A DNA stretch of 64,000 nucleotides from Bdellovibrio sp. GTDB lineage: Bacteria > Bdellovibrionota > Bdellovibrionia > Bdellovibrionales > Bdellovibrionaceae. Location of the stretch: assembly GCA_025359945.1 (NCBI GenBank), contig JANYDD010000063.1:1-64000 (forward strand), read 5' to 3'. Below, piece by piece: positions 18,845 to 27,494 of this stretch (its first letter is position 1; the number at the start of each line of letters is the position of its first letter). The position numbers and the translations under genes are program-made. The notes under the pieces are model-generated. The model searched no databases, had not been told where the DNA came from, and worked only from the letters and a program-made list of their open reading frames with translations.

Positions 18845-19207
18845 ATGCTAGTCAGTCTTAAGACAACCGGTGATATTTCAATCGTAGAACTTCAAGGGCC
18901 ATTGGAAATTGACCTAACACAGCCTTTTCGTGAAGCCTGCAAAAATCATTTCAAAGAAAAAAAAGTGATTTTTAATTTAGAGCGTGTCAATTTTGTGGGA
19001 TCTACAGGCATTCAATCATTTCTTGAGACCATTCGACTTTTGGCAGAAAATCGGGGCATCAAACTGGTGGGCACTAAATCCGAGCTCAAACGAATGATCG
19101 AAAATTTAGCTTTAACTAACTTAGAATTTTGCGAAACAGAAGATCAGGCGTTTAGGAGTTTTTTGACGCCGCTGCTGATCCCCGAAGCTGATTTATCTTC
19201 TGACTGA
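18845..19207 (+). CDS. STAS-domain protein (anti-sigma-factor antagonist type)
   Basis: A 120-residue single STAS domain: ISIVELQGPLEID, KKVIFNLERVNFVGSTGIQSFLETI, NRGIKLVGTKSELKRMIE. The serine in VGSTG is at the position phosphorylated in SpoIIAA/RsbV-type antagonists. The start ATG 18845 has GGAGG seven bases upstream; the longer frame from 18788 lacks a ribosome site. No anti-sigma kinase or sigma gene is nearby, so the partner is unknown. The last 56 bases overlap the convergent coiled-coil gene. Confidence 0.85.
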   Translation: MLVSLKTTGDISIVELQGPLEIDLTQPFREACKNHFKEKKVIFNLERVNFVGSTGIQSFLETIRLLAENRGIKLVGTKSELKRMIENLALTNLEFCETEDQAFRSFLTPLLIPEADLSSD

Positions 19208-20228
19208 GCTCGCCATTGAGCTTTTCTAGAGACCTGATTGAAATCTTATACCGCTCCAGCTCATCGCTTTTCGAGGCCCATAAAAAACGCAAACTGGCCA
19301 ACTGCTCTTCGACGGTTTGAAGACTTCGATCTAATTTCGAGTTTCTTTCTTGCAAGTCCTGATTTTTTTTAACGGTCTCGTCCAACCGCAAAGATTTATC
19401 GTGCAGTTTTGTGGCCATTTCTTTCATTTGTTCGCGATGAGAATTTTGTTGTTGATCAAGCTTTTGTGACTGTTCCTGATAAAGGGTTTTGAAAGACTGA
19501 AGTTCATTGTCCAATTCGTCTTGGCGCTGAAGACTTTCAAAAAGTTTTTCGGCTTTGGCCTGAAGATCCTTATTTTCTTCTTTTAAAAGAGCCATATTTT
19601 TTTGTTGATCCCAATGCTGCCGGTTTAACTTTTGGTTTAAAAAATGAACTTGGCTGCTTTCAGTTTTAAGTTCGACCAGATGATTTTCTTTTTGGATTTC
19701 AATTTCCAATTGCAGTTGTTGAATTTGATTTTTCTTCACATCCAAATCTCGTTGCAAAGATTTAATCCGTGAACCCATTTGATTGGCAAAACTCTTCAGA
19801 TTTTCAATATAAGGCTTAATGACTGTTTTGATTTTTTGGTGATATTTTTGATGCCGTTTGTAGGCCGTCTGAAGGTCTTTCACGCTGGGTTCCAACGAAT
19901 CAATGGCCCAAAGACGTTGTTCGATCTGTTGCCGTTTGATGTTCCAAATTTTTTCTTTTTCCTTCCAGACTTCAAGTTGGTCCTGAAGGGACACACTTTT
20001 ATTTTGAGTTTGCAATGAAAACTGTTTGGCTTGCTCTAAATCTTTTTCCAGCAGTGAAAGTCTTTTCAAGGTGACTTTCAGTCGCGACGACAGGTCTTCG
20101 TTCTGGCCTAAAAGTGTATCAAAACTGGCAGATGGATTTGGGTTCGGGCCGTGGGTCGATTTCTTTTCAACGAAATCAACGTTGCCCAAACTTTTTGGCA
20201 GGAAGGATTTTTCTCTTTCAAAGTCCAT
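19152..20228 (-). CDS. Long coiled-coil protein
   Basis: A 358-residue protein rich in Gln, Lys, Glu and Leu. Heptad-like repeats run from about residue 45 to 345 (SLLEKDLEQAKQFSLQTQNK; LQLEIEIQKENHLVELK), with no signal peptide or membrane helix. It is cytoplasmic and probably structural or scaffolding; the family is not recognised. Its 3' end overlaps the STAS gene by 56 bp tail to tail. It shares the divergent gap with the 175-residue gene at 20343. Confidence 0.7.
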   Translation of the reverse strand: MDFEREKSFLPKSLGNVDFVEKKSTHGPNPNPSASFDTLLGQNEDLSSRLKVTLKRLSLLEKDLEQAKQFSLQTQNKSVSLQDQLEVWKEKEKIWNIKRQQIEQRLWAIDSLEPSVKDLQTAYKRHQKYHQKIKTVIKPYIENLKSFANQMGSRIKSLQRDLDVKKNQIQQLQLEIEIQKENHLVELKTESSQVHFLNQKLNRQHWDQQKNMALLKEENKDLQAKAEKLFESLQRQDELDNELQSFKTLYQEQSQKLDQQQNSHREQMKEMATKLHDKSLRLDETVKKNQDLQERNSKLDRSLQTVEEQLASLRFLWASKSDELERYKISIRSLEKLNGELSQKINQLRGSAAASKNS

Positions 20229-20258
20229 ATGGCCTCCTGACTCCAGTCTGGCAGTGAA

Positions 20259-20284
20259 TCTCGTTTTGAGTCAAAAACGCGAGA
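20259..20284. promoter_or_regulatory. Interrupted inverted repeat in a divergent promoter region
   Basis: TCTCG-TTTTGA-G-TCAAAA-(ACG)-CGAGA forms an 11-bp imperfect stem with a single-base loop and a 3-base bulge. It lies between the divergent genes starting at 20228 and 20343 and could be an operator serving both. It could also be a transcript hairpin. No regulator is known. Confidence 0.3.
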
Positions 20285-20342
20285 CGAATACCTTCCAAAG
20301 TCTAGTGGCTTAATTTTTTTCTGGAGTTTCCGATACTTTAGT

Positions 20343-20870
20343 ATGGCTCAAGAGTTAGCAGTACGGCCAAATTTTAGTGAAAAAGGGCGAGTCGAGCTTT
20401 TGCGTCGCAATGTCGTCACATGGGTGATCGATGAACACTATGATCGCGCCATTAAAGAACTTAAAGATTTTCACAAAAAAGAATTCGACTACCCCGAGTA
20501 CCGCAAGAAGATCGAAAGATATATTAACCACAGCATCGACTTGGTTCACGCCATCCGAGCCAAACGCCGGTTTCCCGGAATCAAGGCTTTAACGATGGCA
20601 AAACAAATGGAGCTAAAAGAAAAATTCCATCAGCACTTTGAAGATCTTCAAGATACTCTATCCAAAATGGAAAAGGTTCACAGCGATCTGCATATCCAAG
20701 ATGTGCGTTCAACGGTTCTTATTGTTAAGGCGCTGATGAATGCTGTCTTTGTGGTGACGGTCGTAGCGCTGGCTTTAGAGATGACTAGGGGACAACTAGA
20801 TAATGCTTCTGTAGTGCTGGACGATTTTCTTCAGACCACGGTGATCGCTGTAGATTATTTTTTTGAATAA
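20343..20870 (+). CDS. Conserved-looking hypothetical protein with one hydrophobic helix
   Basis: 175 residues, rich in His, Lys and Glu in the first 120 (VIDEHYDRAIKELKDFHKK; LKEKFHQHFEDLQDTLSKME) and predicted all-helical. A hydrophobic segment near residues 128-148 (ALMNAVFVVTVVALALEM) may anchor it in the inner membrane. Family not recognised. No clear ribosome site precedes the ATG. Its stop is 17 bases from the stop of the convergent VKOR-DsbA gene. Confidence 0.65.
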   Translation: MAQELAVRPNFSEKGRVELLRRNVVTWVIDEHYDRAIKELKDFHKKEFDYPEYRKKIERYINHSIDLVHAIRAKRRFPGIKALTMAKQMELKEKFHQHFEDLQDTLSKMEKVHSDLHIQDVRSTVLIVKALMNAVFVVTVVALALEMTRGQLDNASVVLDDFLQTTVIAVDYFFE

Positions 20871-20886
20871 ATTATTTGCAGGCCGT

Positions 20887-22095
20887 TTATTTTTCAATGC
20901 GCTGATAAACTTCGCGAAGAATCGGTAAAAACTGAGCCCTTGGCAATTGGCGGCCATTGAGAAAAATCGTCGGCGTTCCCCGGATTTGGGCGCGATTACC
21001 TTCTTCGGCCATTTTAATAATGGCTTCGAATGTGGATTCCTTTTTAATGCAGTCCAAGATTTCGCCCTCATTCCACTTTTGCAGAGCGATTTTTGCTTTT
21101 ATTTTTTCTTCGAAATTGGCTTTGGACCAATCCCGTTGATTCTCAAAAATAAACTGAATCGCAGCCCAGCCGCTGGATTGAATTTGTTCGGAACAGTATG
21201 CAAAGTAAGCCAAATCACATCGAAGCCCATCGCCCTTTTGGGTAAAACCCTTGTTACAGTTGCCGTCCAATGGGTAAAATTTGTAGATCAATTGAAGTTC
21301 GGGTCGGGTTGCAGTGAAAGCGATTAAAGTGGGGCCGGCTTCTTTACAGTGGGGGCATAAAAAATCTGCGAATTCCACTAATGTGGCCTTGGGCTCGCTG
21401 AGCGTTTTGGTGGAGACACCCGCTTTTTTATCGAAATCATACAAAGTGCCGCTTTTCCATTCGGCAAAACTTTCTTCAACGTAAAGATCCAAATTCTTAA
21501 AACCCATGGTGTCCGAAATCATCGAGTGCCCCAAAGCGGCGACGACGGGGATGAGTCCCAACAAAACAAAAATCCACTTTTGTTCTTGAATCGCACCCTG
21601 AGCTTCAGCGACAAAATGAGACACCAAATTAGACGACAAATCAGACCTAGGCTCATTGGCTTTCCAAAGCGAAAACAAGATGATAAAAGAAAATGCGTAA
21701 GTTAGTAGACAAAATAGACAGTAGGAATTTAAGAAAGAAAAAGAAACAAATCCCATCACGACTGATACCAAAGCGATGTAAGCCGAGAGCCAAAGCGAAG
21801 CGTGCAAAATACGCTGGCCGTTAATCGATAGGTTCAGCGCATACACCACTAGAAAAATCAACAAAACGAAATGTGTAATGGCGCCAAATAGCGCGATCGG
21901 AATTCCAAAAATTTGAGAGTACACGCTGGCCGCAACCGTATCGCAATTAAAAACGCTGTTGATATTGCAAAGCGATTGCCCATCCGACGCGCCAAACTTG
22001 ATCGCGTAGGTGTGGTAGGTCAGATAAATATGGGTCAACAAAGAACCCAAAGAAAAAATAAAACTACTTAACAGCCACTTTGATTTTGATTGCAT
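20887..22095 (-). CDS. VKOR - DsbA/thioredoxin-like fusion (periplasmic disulfide-forming protein)
   Basis: This 402-residue protein joins a vitamin K epoxide reductase-type quinone reductase to a periplasmic oxidoreductase. The VKOR part has four to five membrane helices, the loop cysteines C43 and C51 (LCNINSVFNCD) and the active-site C126-LF-C129. After another membrane helix (about 175-195), the DsbA/DSBA-like domain carries C247-PH-C250 (EFADFLCPHCKEAGP) and the cis-Pro loop IRGTPTIFLNG. The family makes disulfides in exported proteins, replacing DsbB plus DsbA. Convergent with the gene at 20343. Confidence 0.92.
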   Translation of the reverse strand: MQSKSKWLLSSFIFSLGSLLTHIYLTYHTYAIKFGASDGQSLCNINSVFNCDTVAASVYSQIFGIPIALFGAITHFVLLIFLVVYALNLSINGQRILHASLWLSAYIALVSVVMGFVSFSFLNSYCLFCLLTYAFSFIILFSLWKANEPRSDLSSNLVSHFVAEAQGAIQEQKWIFVLLGLIPVVAALGHSMISDTMGFKNLDLYVEESFAEWKSGTLYDFDKKAGVSTKTLSEPKATLVEFADFLCPHCKEAGPTLIAFTATRPELQLIYKFYPLDGNCNKGFTQKGDGLRCDLAYFAYCSEQIQSSGWAAIQFIFENQRDWSKANFEEKIKAKIALQKWNEGEILDCIKKESTFEAIIKMAEEGNRAQIRGTPTIFLNGRQLPRAQFLPILREVYQRIEK

Positions 22096-22169
22096 GACTT
22101 TTATTAAAGCAGCTTCTCATTTGTAATCAACTATTTATCGTGTCAGAATCAAATTTTGGAGCGTTTTTT

Positions 22170-23759
22170 ATGGATTGGTTGCGGAATCGGCGAGAGCTCT
22201 TGCGGTGGGCTCAGGAACAAGTTCATTTGCGCCTCGGCGACCAGCGCAGCACTCAGGCCTATCAGGCTCAGTACGAAGCCGAATTTCAACGAAAATGGTC
22301 CCTGATACATCGGTCCACTTTTCTGCGGCATCTTGATCAGCAAAGACTTTTACTATTGGCCGATTTTCACGCTCTTCAGCAATCTCAGAAAACGCATCTT
22401 CGGATTTTAAAAGGATTGAAATCAGATCGACCGCAAGTTTTGATGGTTGAATTTTTTGAAACTCAGCACCAAAAGCTGATCGACAAATGGATGGCGGGGA
22501 CCATCACCGAAAAAGAATTTCTTCGCCAAATTCAGTGGCAGAAACGGTGGGGCTTCCCGTGGGAAAATTATCGACCCTTGGTTCGCTGGGCTCAAAAGAA
22601 AAAAATTCCCGTAATCGGACTGAATTTGTGGAGCGAAAAACGGTCTGTACATTCGTTGCGCGTCCGCGATCGTCATTTTGCCCAGCAAATTGCGCAAATC
22701 ACCCAAGCTTTTCCTGAAAGTCAATGGATCGCGGTGATCGGGGACTGGCATTTAGCGCGCGGGCATTTGCCCCACGAGCTCAAGAAAAAGCGATTGCGAC
22801 ACGTGCCCCATATCGTTTTTCAGAATTCAGAAAGAATTTATTTTCAGCTGCTTAAAAAAAACCTTGAGATGACGGCCGATATCGTTCGTTTAAGCGAAAA
22901 TTCATTTTGTATTTCAAATGTTCCACCTTGGGTGAAATGGCAAAATTATCTTTTCTACTTGGAAAAAAATTATGACCTCAGTTTGGACGAGGACAGTGCG
23001 ATCGAGCTGACGGATCACGTGGAAAATCACTACAAAATTCTGTGCCAGGATTTTCAGATAAAGCCAAAGTCAGGGCATTTCTCGGTTTATACAAGGCACG
23101 AACATTCCTTTTTTGAAAAATTAAAAAAACATTACTCAAGTACTGAGCTTAAACAACTTCGATTTCTGATCAAAGAGGGCGAAAGTTTTTATCTTCCCGA
23201 AATTCAAGCGGGGTATTTATCCCGCGGGTCGGTCAACCAGTCGGCGCGTTTGGCTTCGTCGATCTTGCATTTCGAGCTTGCCGATATTCAAAAGACACCG
23301 CTTCATTTTCCAGAGGACTACATCCGCAATATATGGATCCAGTCCTTGCAGTATTTTGGAAATAAAATGATTAACCCCAAAAAAAAATCTCCCACTTTAT
23401 TAGATATTAAAAATGAACTTTTAGTGGATCGTCCCACGGAAATTAAGGCAGCGGCACTCAAGCTGACTTTGTCCCAGCGAATGCAAGAGATTATTTTTTT
23501 GTCAAGCAGCCGGAAACCCCAAACCAAGGCTGTAGTTAGACAGAATTTAGCTTATTTATTGTCGGCAAAACTGATTGGAACTTCAATGGGGGAAAAACTT
23601 TATTTTGGTTATCGAAAAAAGTTAATTCAGCTGGAAACTATTCGAAAATTGTATCGTAAGAATATTTATGATCCCTCGTTCTTGGATTTTTATTATGAAA
23701 TGGTTGAGTTTGTCGAAGGTCTACCCCAACCCTTCGTTTCTAAATCAGACAAACTGTAA
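22170..23759 (+). CDS. ChaN-like (haem-binding, Tiki/TraB-type fold) protein with long C-terminal extension
   Basis: Residues about 60-220 have the ChaN/Haem_bdg_2 pattern: LLLLADFHALQQSQKTHLRI, RPQVLMVEFFETQHQKLID, IPVIGLNLW, and WIAVIGDWHLARGHLPHEL with His near the ends of strands. Known ChaN proteins bind haem; here no lipobox or signal peptide is seen, so it seems cytoplasmic. The C-terminal 300 residues (LSLDEDSAIELTDHVENHYK onward) are unassigned. ATG 22170 with GGAG eight bases upstream is preferred to GTG 22140. The stop codon abuts the convergent HU gene. Confidence 0.7.
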   Translation: MDWLRNRRELLRWAQEQVHLRLGDQRSTQAYQAQYEAEFQRKWSLIHRSTFLRHLDQQRLLLLADFHALQQSQKTHLRILKGLKSDRPQVLMVEFFETQHQKLIDKWMAGTITEKEFLRQIQWQKRWGFPWENYRPLVRWAQKKKIPVIGLNLWSEKRSVHSLRVRDRHFAQQIAQITQAFPESQWIAVIGDWHLARGHLPHELKKKRLRHVPHIVFQNSERIYFQLLKKNLEMTADIVRLSENSFCISNVPPWVKWQNYLFYLEKNYDLSLDEDSAIELTDHVENHYKILCQDFQIKPKSGHFSVYTRHEHSFFEKLKKHYSSTELKQLRFLIKEGESFYLPEIQAGYLSRGSVNQSARLASSILHFELADIQKTPLHFPEDYIRNIWIQSLQYFGNKMINPKKKSPTLLDIKNELLVDRPTEIKAAALKLTLSQRMQEIIFLSSSRKPQTKAVVRQNLAYLLSAKLIGTSMGEKLYFGYRKKLIQLETIRKLYRKNIYDPSFLDFYYEMVEFVEGLPQPFVSKSDKL

Positions 23760-23760
23760 A

Positions 23761-24036
23761 TTACAAAATTAAAAGTTCTTTGAAGTCTTTGCCGGGCTTA
23801 AATTTTGGGATCTTTGAACTAGGTATTTCAACAAGTTCTCCTGTCTGAGGGTTGCGACCTCGCCGGGGTTTTCGCTGCAACCGTGAAAATGTTCCAAAAC
23901 CAACTAACTTGACTTCTTCGCCCTTGGCCACCGACTTTTGGATAATTTCTAGAGTCGCATCCAACAGAGATTCGGATTGGACTCTGGTCATTTTTGTTTT
24001 TTCGGCCAGTTTCTGAACCAGTTGCGATTTATTCAT
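23761..24036 (-). CDS. hup: HU-family DNA-binding protein
   Basis: A 91-residue nucleoid protein with MNKSQLVQKLAEKTKMT, VKLVGFGTFSRLQRKPRRG and RNPQTGELVEIPSSKIPKFKPG. The RNPQTG arm tip with Pro that intercalates DNA is intact. HU bends and compacts DNA as a dimer. Only one base separates its stop from that of the convergent ChaN-like gene. Confidence 0.97.
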   Translation of the reverse strand: MNKSQLVQKLAEKTKMTRVQSESLLDATLEIIQKSVAKGEEVKLVGFGTFSRLQRKPRRGRNPQTGELVEIPSSKIPKFKPGKDFKELLIL

Positions 24037-24244
24037 GAAACAATTCCCCCAATTAAAAAAAGGTAAAGTTCACCGAAGTTGGGGTCAAGTTTTCTTCATG
24101 TAAATTTTGGCCTTGATGCAAAGTGATTGCTCTTTAATTGCTTGACTCAAATTGAGACACAGTTCGAACAAGGTCTTAAAAAAATTTTTTGAAATTATTA
24201 AAATTTCCGTCCAGTCGCGCTCTATTTTTTCCGATAGATCTAGT

Positions 24245-24907
24245 ATGCGCGGCAACTCTTCGTTTTTTATCATTTTTTGTTTAATTCTGACTTTGGGACT
24301 AGTGCAGGCGTACCAGGCTTTCGAAAATTATTTTTCAGCGCGCGGAGAACTTCAGCTGCAGCAAACTTTACTGAAAAAAAATCTGGAACAAGAAAAGCTT
24401 AAAACCGCTTTGGTCGCCAATCAGTTTCAGGATTTTCGTCAGTCGATAGCTCAAAACTTTCCAGAATCAAGTTACGAGGAAAGAAATTTACTGTCAGCCA
24501 TTCGAATCCCTGCTCAGGAAAAAAACTTGAACTCTCAAAGTTTGATGGCCGGTGCGAAAGCCGATTTCCGTGACAAAAATTACACCAGCGCCATTGCAAA
24601 ATTGAATCATCTCTTGAAAAAATATCCGGCATCTAGCGCCCAAGTCGAAGCCAGGTTTTTGTTGGCCGAGTCTTACTTTTTGTTAGGTGAACTGGATTCG
24701 GCAATAGAAAATATCGATCTAATGACCGCGCGCTACCCAGATCACCCATTGACCGGACATATCTTACTAAGACTGGGACAAATTTACGAGGCTCGTCGGC
24801 GACCCGCAGAAGCTAGATCGGTCTATCACATGATTCAAGAAAACTTTAAAGATCAAAGCAGCTTAGTTCTTCAATCCAAGAAAAACGAAGGCCGAGTCGA
24901 GGACTAA
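24245..24907 (+). CDS. Membrane-anchored TPR protein (YbgF/CpoB- or BamD-like repeat region)
   Basis: From ATG 24245 (220 residues) a signal anchor (FFIIFCLILTLGLVQAY) is followed by a helical linker. Three tetratricopeptide-like repeats cover about residues 115-215 (GAKADFRDKNYTSAIAKLNH, VEARFLLAESYFLLGELDSA, HILLRLGQIYEARRRPAEA). The repeats resemble the periplasmic scaffold proteins YbgF/CpoB and BamD, but the rest does not. The frame extends upstream to 24152 without a convincing leader. The stop is 2 bases before the GTG of the next gene, so they form an operon. Confidence 0.7.
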   Translation: MRGNSSFFIIFCLILTLGLVQAYQAFENYFSARGELQLQQTLLKKNLEQEKLKTALVANQFQDFRQSIAQNFPESSYEERNLLSAIRIPAQEKNLNSQSLMAGAKADFRDKNYTSAIAKLNHLLKKYPASSAQVEARFLLAESYFLLGELDSAIENIDLMTARYPDHPLTGHILLRLGQIYEARRRPAEARSVYHMIQENFKDQSSLVLQSKKNEGRVED

Positions 24908-24909
24908 AC

Positions 24910-25632
24910 GTGATTTATATTTTTTTAAGCTTTTTTTCCATGGCTTTGTCGCATGTCGAATTTCCCGAGGGGTGTTTGACTCAAGCTGAATTTCCTTGCT
25001 CGGTCAGGGCTGTAGACCAGGACCTGCAAATACAAAAAACTTTTCCCAAGCTTTTTTTGCAAAAGCAAAGTTCCATTTTGCTTCAATCTCAAGAAAGTTT
25101 TAAACCGCTCGAAGGCGTTATTTGGCTTCAAGGAAATCTGGAATCCAAGGGAGACAGGGTTATTGCCCAAAAAGTGGGGCTGTTAGGGTTTGAATTTGAA
25201 CTGACAGGCGAGTGGTTGATCGAGGCCACGGGCAGCCAAATTAAACTGCAGAATTTGCAAGGTGAAATCGTTAAAGGATCAAAATCCATTTTTGCGATTC
25301 CCGCAGGATTTGAAAACTGGATCTCGCTTGTGAATTCCAAAGGGATTTTGTCGCAAGGAATCCCAAAGCCATTTGACACCGCGGAATTAATTAAAGCTTT
25401 GAAGCCACTGATGAAGCTCTCGAATATGAGCGCCGTCGAGTGGCAAGAAAATAAAAAGTTAATTTGGAAAGTAAATCAAAAGCAAGCGTCCGAGATTTAT
25501 CGCCAGGCCATCGAACAGACCGAAGATCTGCAGGCGCAAGCGATCAGTCGCCGTGAAGAAAAAATAAAACGAACGGCACAAGAAAAACAAAAAATCCGCG
25601 AGCTCTTCAGGCTTCGAGCCTTTGCACCATAG
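24910..25632 (+). CDS. Exported hypothetical protein
   Basis: 240 residues starting at GTG with GAGG seven bases upstream. The leader MIYIFLSFFSMALSHVE looks like a signal peptide. The body is beta-rich (VIWLQGNLESKGDRVIAQKV; LTGEWLIEATGSQIKLQN), resembling a FecR-like or surface beta domain only loosely. The last 45 residues are a charged helix (REEKIKRTAQEKQKIREL). Family not recognised. It follows the TPR gene by 2 bp, suggesting a joint envelope role. Confidence 0.6.
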   Translation: MIYIFLSFFSMALSHVEFPEGCLTQAEFPCSVRAVDQDLQIQKTFPKLFLQKQSSILLQSQESFKPLEGVIWLQGNLESKGDRVIAQKVGLLGFEFELTGEWLIEATGSQIKLQNLQGEIVKGSKSIFAIPAGFENWISLVNSKGILSQGIPKPFDTAELIKALKPLMKLSNMSAVEWQENKKLIWKVNQKQASEIYRQAIEQTEDLQAQAISRREEKIKRTAQEKQKIRELFRLRAFAP

Positions 25633-25657
25633 GAATGATCGGATCAGCAAAAAACGA

Positions 25658-25680
25658 ACTGGACTCCTGTCCAGTGTTTA
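25658..25680 (+). terminator. Putative rho-independent terminator
   Basis: ACTGGAC-TCCT-GTCCAGT is a perfect 7-bp stem with a 4-base loop, followed by GTTTATTC. It lies 26 bp after the stop of the exported hypothetical gene. The T-tract is interrupted, so termination strength is uncertain. Confidence 0.5.
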
Positions 25681-25823
25681 TTCTTCTGTCGCAGCTAAAA
25701 GGCTAGGCAAGTTCGTCCCAAAAATTTTTATCAGAGGACAAACCCCCGTGGGGAATGTTAAATTAGAAATTGATTTGGGGTCTTAAATCCCAATTTTAAA
25801 ATTCAAAGGCGAGGAGGACACAG

Positions 25824-27488
25824 ATGTCTTCTGTTTCAGGAGCGGATCGCTCCGAAAACCGTGATGTTCGTGAAGAATATCAGGACAAAGAAGTCAAAAA
25901 TGCAAAGAAGCAGGCGCAAGAACTGAAGCGGCTTCGTCAAAAACAAAGCGAAGAGCTTTCACGTCTGACTGAAAGCTTTAACGAGCAGATTCAAGAATTA
26001 CGAAATAAAAATAAAGAAATTCTTTCCGAGAGAGACGAAAATAATCAGAAGCAGGTCGATCAGGTACGCCAGCTGTACCGAGATCAATTCAAGTCTAAAG
26101 CAGAAAAGGCTGAAGAAGAAAGGCGCGCCCAGAAAGAAGCTTACTCTGGAGAAATGAACAAACAAAAATTGGTCACCCAGCAGCAAAAAGAAATTATGAA
26201 GAAAAATTTCGATAGTTCTCTGAAAGAAAAAGACCGCGCGCTGGAAGAAACTTCTGAGAACTCGATCGAAGGTCTGCAGGATCAATTGAAGAAAAGAACC
26301 GACCAGCTGAACGAAAAGCACGCCAAAGAGCTGACGCGCATGCGCGAGGATCGCGACCAAGGTGTTTACGAACAAAGCTCCGATAAAAAAGATTTAAAGT
26401 CCAAATACGCTAATGAGCTTGCCGACTTAAAGCGGAAGCAATCTCAGGATGCCGGCAAACGCGAAGACCGATGGATGAGCATCTATCAGAATGAACAAAG
26501 AAAATACGGCAATCTACTGAACGAGAATCAGGGCACCCTGCGGGCCGAGCGCGAAGAACAAGCCGAAAAACTGGCGAACAAAATGGGTCAGAAACGCGAA
26601 AAAATCCAGGCCGACTATGAGACCTTTAAGGATGAAATCACCGATCGTACCGAGACTCAATTACGAGGCGCCAAATTAAAGGCCGAAGAACTACGACTGG
26701 GTCGCACCGCCGATCTGGTGACCGACAAAAAAATGCGAGAACTGGACCGTCGTAATTTGCAAACGGATTATGAAAATAAGTACCAAGATCTGTATAAACA
26801 ACGCGATCAAATCTACGACGTGGTCAATGCAAAGGCTTTAGAGAACATCGAAAAAATAAAAAAAGAATCCGACAGAATGCTTTCCGAAAATAATTTTAAA
26901 AATCAGAGCGAGCGTCAGCTAAAAGACACTCAAAGCAAAGAAGACCGACATCAGTTAGTACGTCAATTTGAACAAGAAATGGATCACACGGTCACCCAAG
27001 GGGATAAAACTTATAAAAGGCTGGTGCACGAAACCACCCAAGCCCAAAAAATTCAAGGTCGTTATTATGCAGAAAATTTGGATCAACTGAAGCAGTCCTA
27101 CGCCGAACATTTACAAGACCAACGAGAAAAGCAATTAGAAAATCTGCGCGACATTTCGACCAGAATGGAGAAAAAATTTCGTGAACAAACTTCAGGCCTT
27201 AGCCAGAAAATCGAAGAAGTGACGCAAAACTACGAAGTGAAACTAGATGAATTAAAGCAAGGCCATCAAGACCAAGTTAAAAGGCTGAATATGGTTTTCG
27301 AGCAACGCGCGAAAGATCGCGAAAAAGCCATCCATACCGAAAAACAGGCGATCGAAATGAAGTATGAATCGCGATTAGCTCTGCAAGAGGATTTGCATTC
27401 AAAAGAAATTGATCGTCTTGAAAAAAAGCATCAAGAGCAAATGTCCACATTAGCCTCAAGAATGAACGCCATTAACAAAAAGGCTTAA
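25824..27488 (+). CDS. Very long cytoplasmic coiled-coil protein
   Basis: 554 residues, over a third Lys, Glu, Gln and Arg, almost without Cys, Trp or Pro. Coiled coil is predicted by eye over nearly the full length (KKQAQELKRLRQKQSEELS; LKSKYANELADLKRKQSQD). No signal peptide. The ribosome site GAGGAGG is strong. It ends 6 bases before pyk. The N-terminus MSSVSGADR resembles the MSSVGRKDE start of the 92-residue coiled-coil protein encoded near 58.9 kb. Structural or filament-forming role is inference only. Confidence 0.75.
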   Translation: MSSVSGADRSENRDVREEYQDKEVKNAKKQAQELKRLRQKQSEELSRLTESFNEQIQELRNKNKEILSERDENNQKQVDQVRQLYRDQFKSKAEKAEEERRAQKEAYSGEMNKQKLVTQQQKEIMKKNFDSSLKEKDRALEETSENSIEGLQDQLKKRTDQLNEKHAKELTRMREDRDQGVYEQSSDKKDLKSKYANELADLKRKQSQDAGKREDRWMSIYQNEQRKYGNLLNENQGTLRAEREEQAEKLANKMGQKREKIQADYETFKDEITDRTETQLRGAKLKAEELRLGRTADLVTDKKMRELDRRNLQTDYENKYQDLYKQRDQIYDVVNAKALENIEKIKKESDRMLSENNFKNQSERQLKDTQSKEDRHQLVRQFEQEMDHTVTQGDKTYKRLVHETTQAQKIQGRYYAENLDQLKQSYAEHLQDQREKQLENLRDISTRMEKKFREQTSGLSQKIEEVTQNYEVKLDELKQGHQDQVKRLNMVFEQRAKDREKAIHTEKQAIEMKYESRLALQEDLHSKEIDRLEKKHQEQMSTLASRMNAINKKA

Positions 27489-27494
27489 AAGCAA

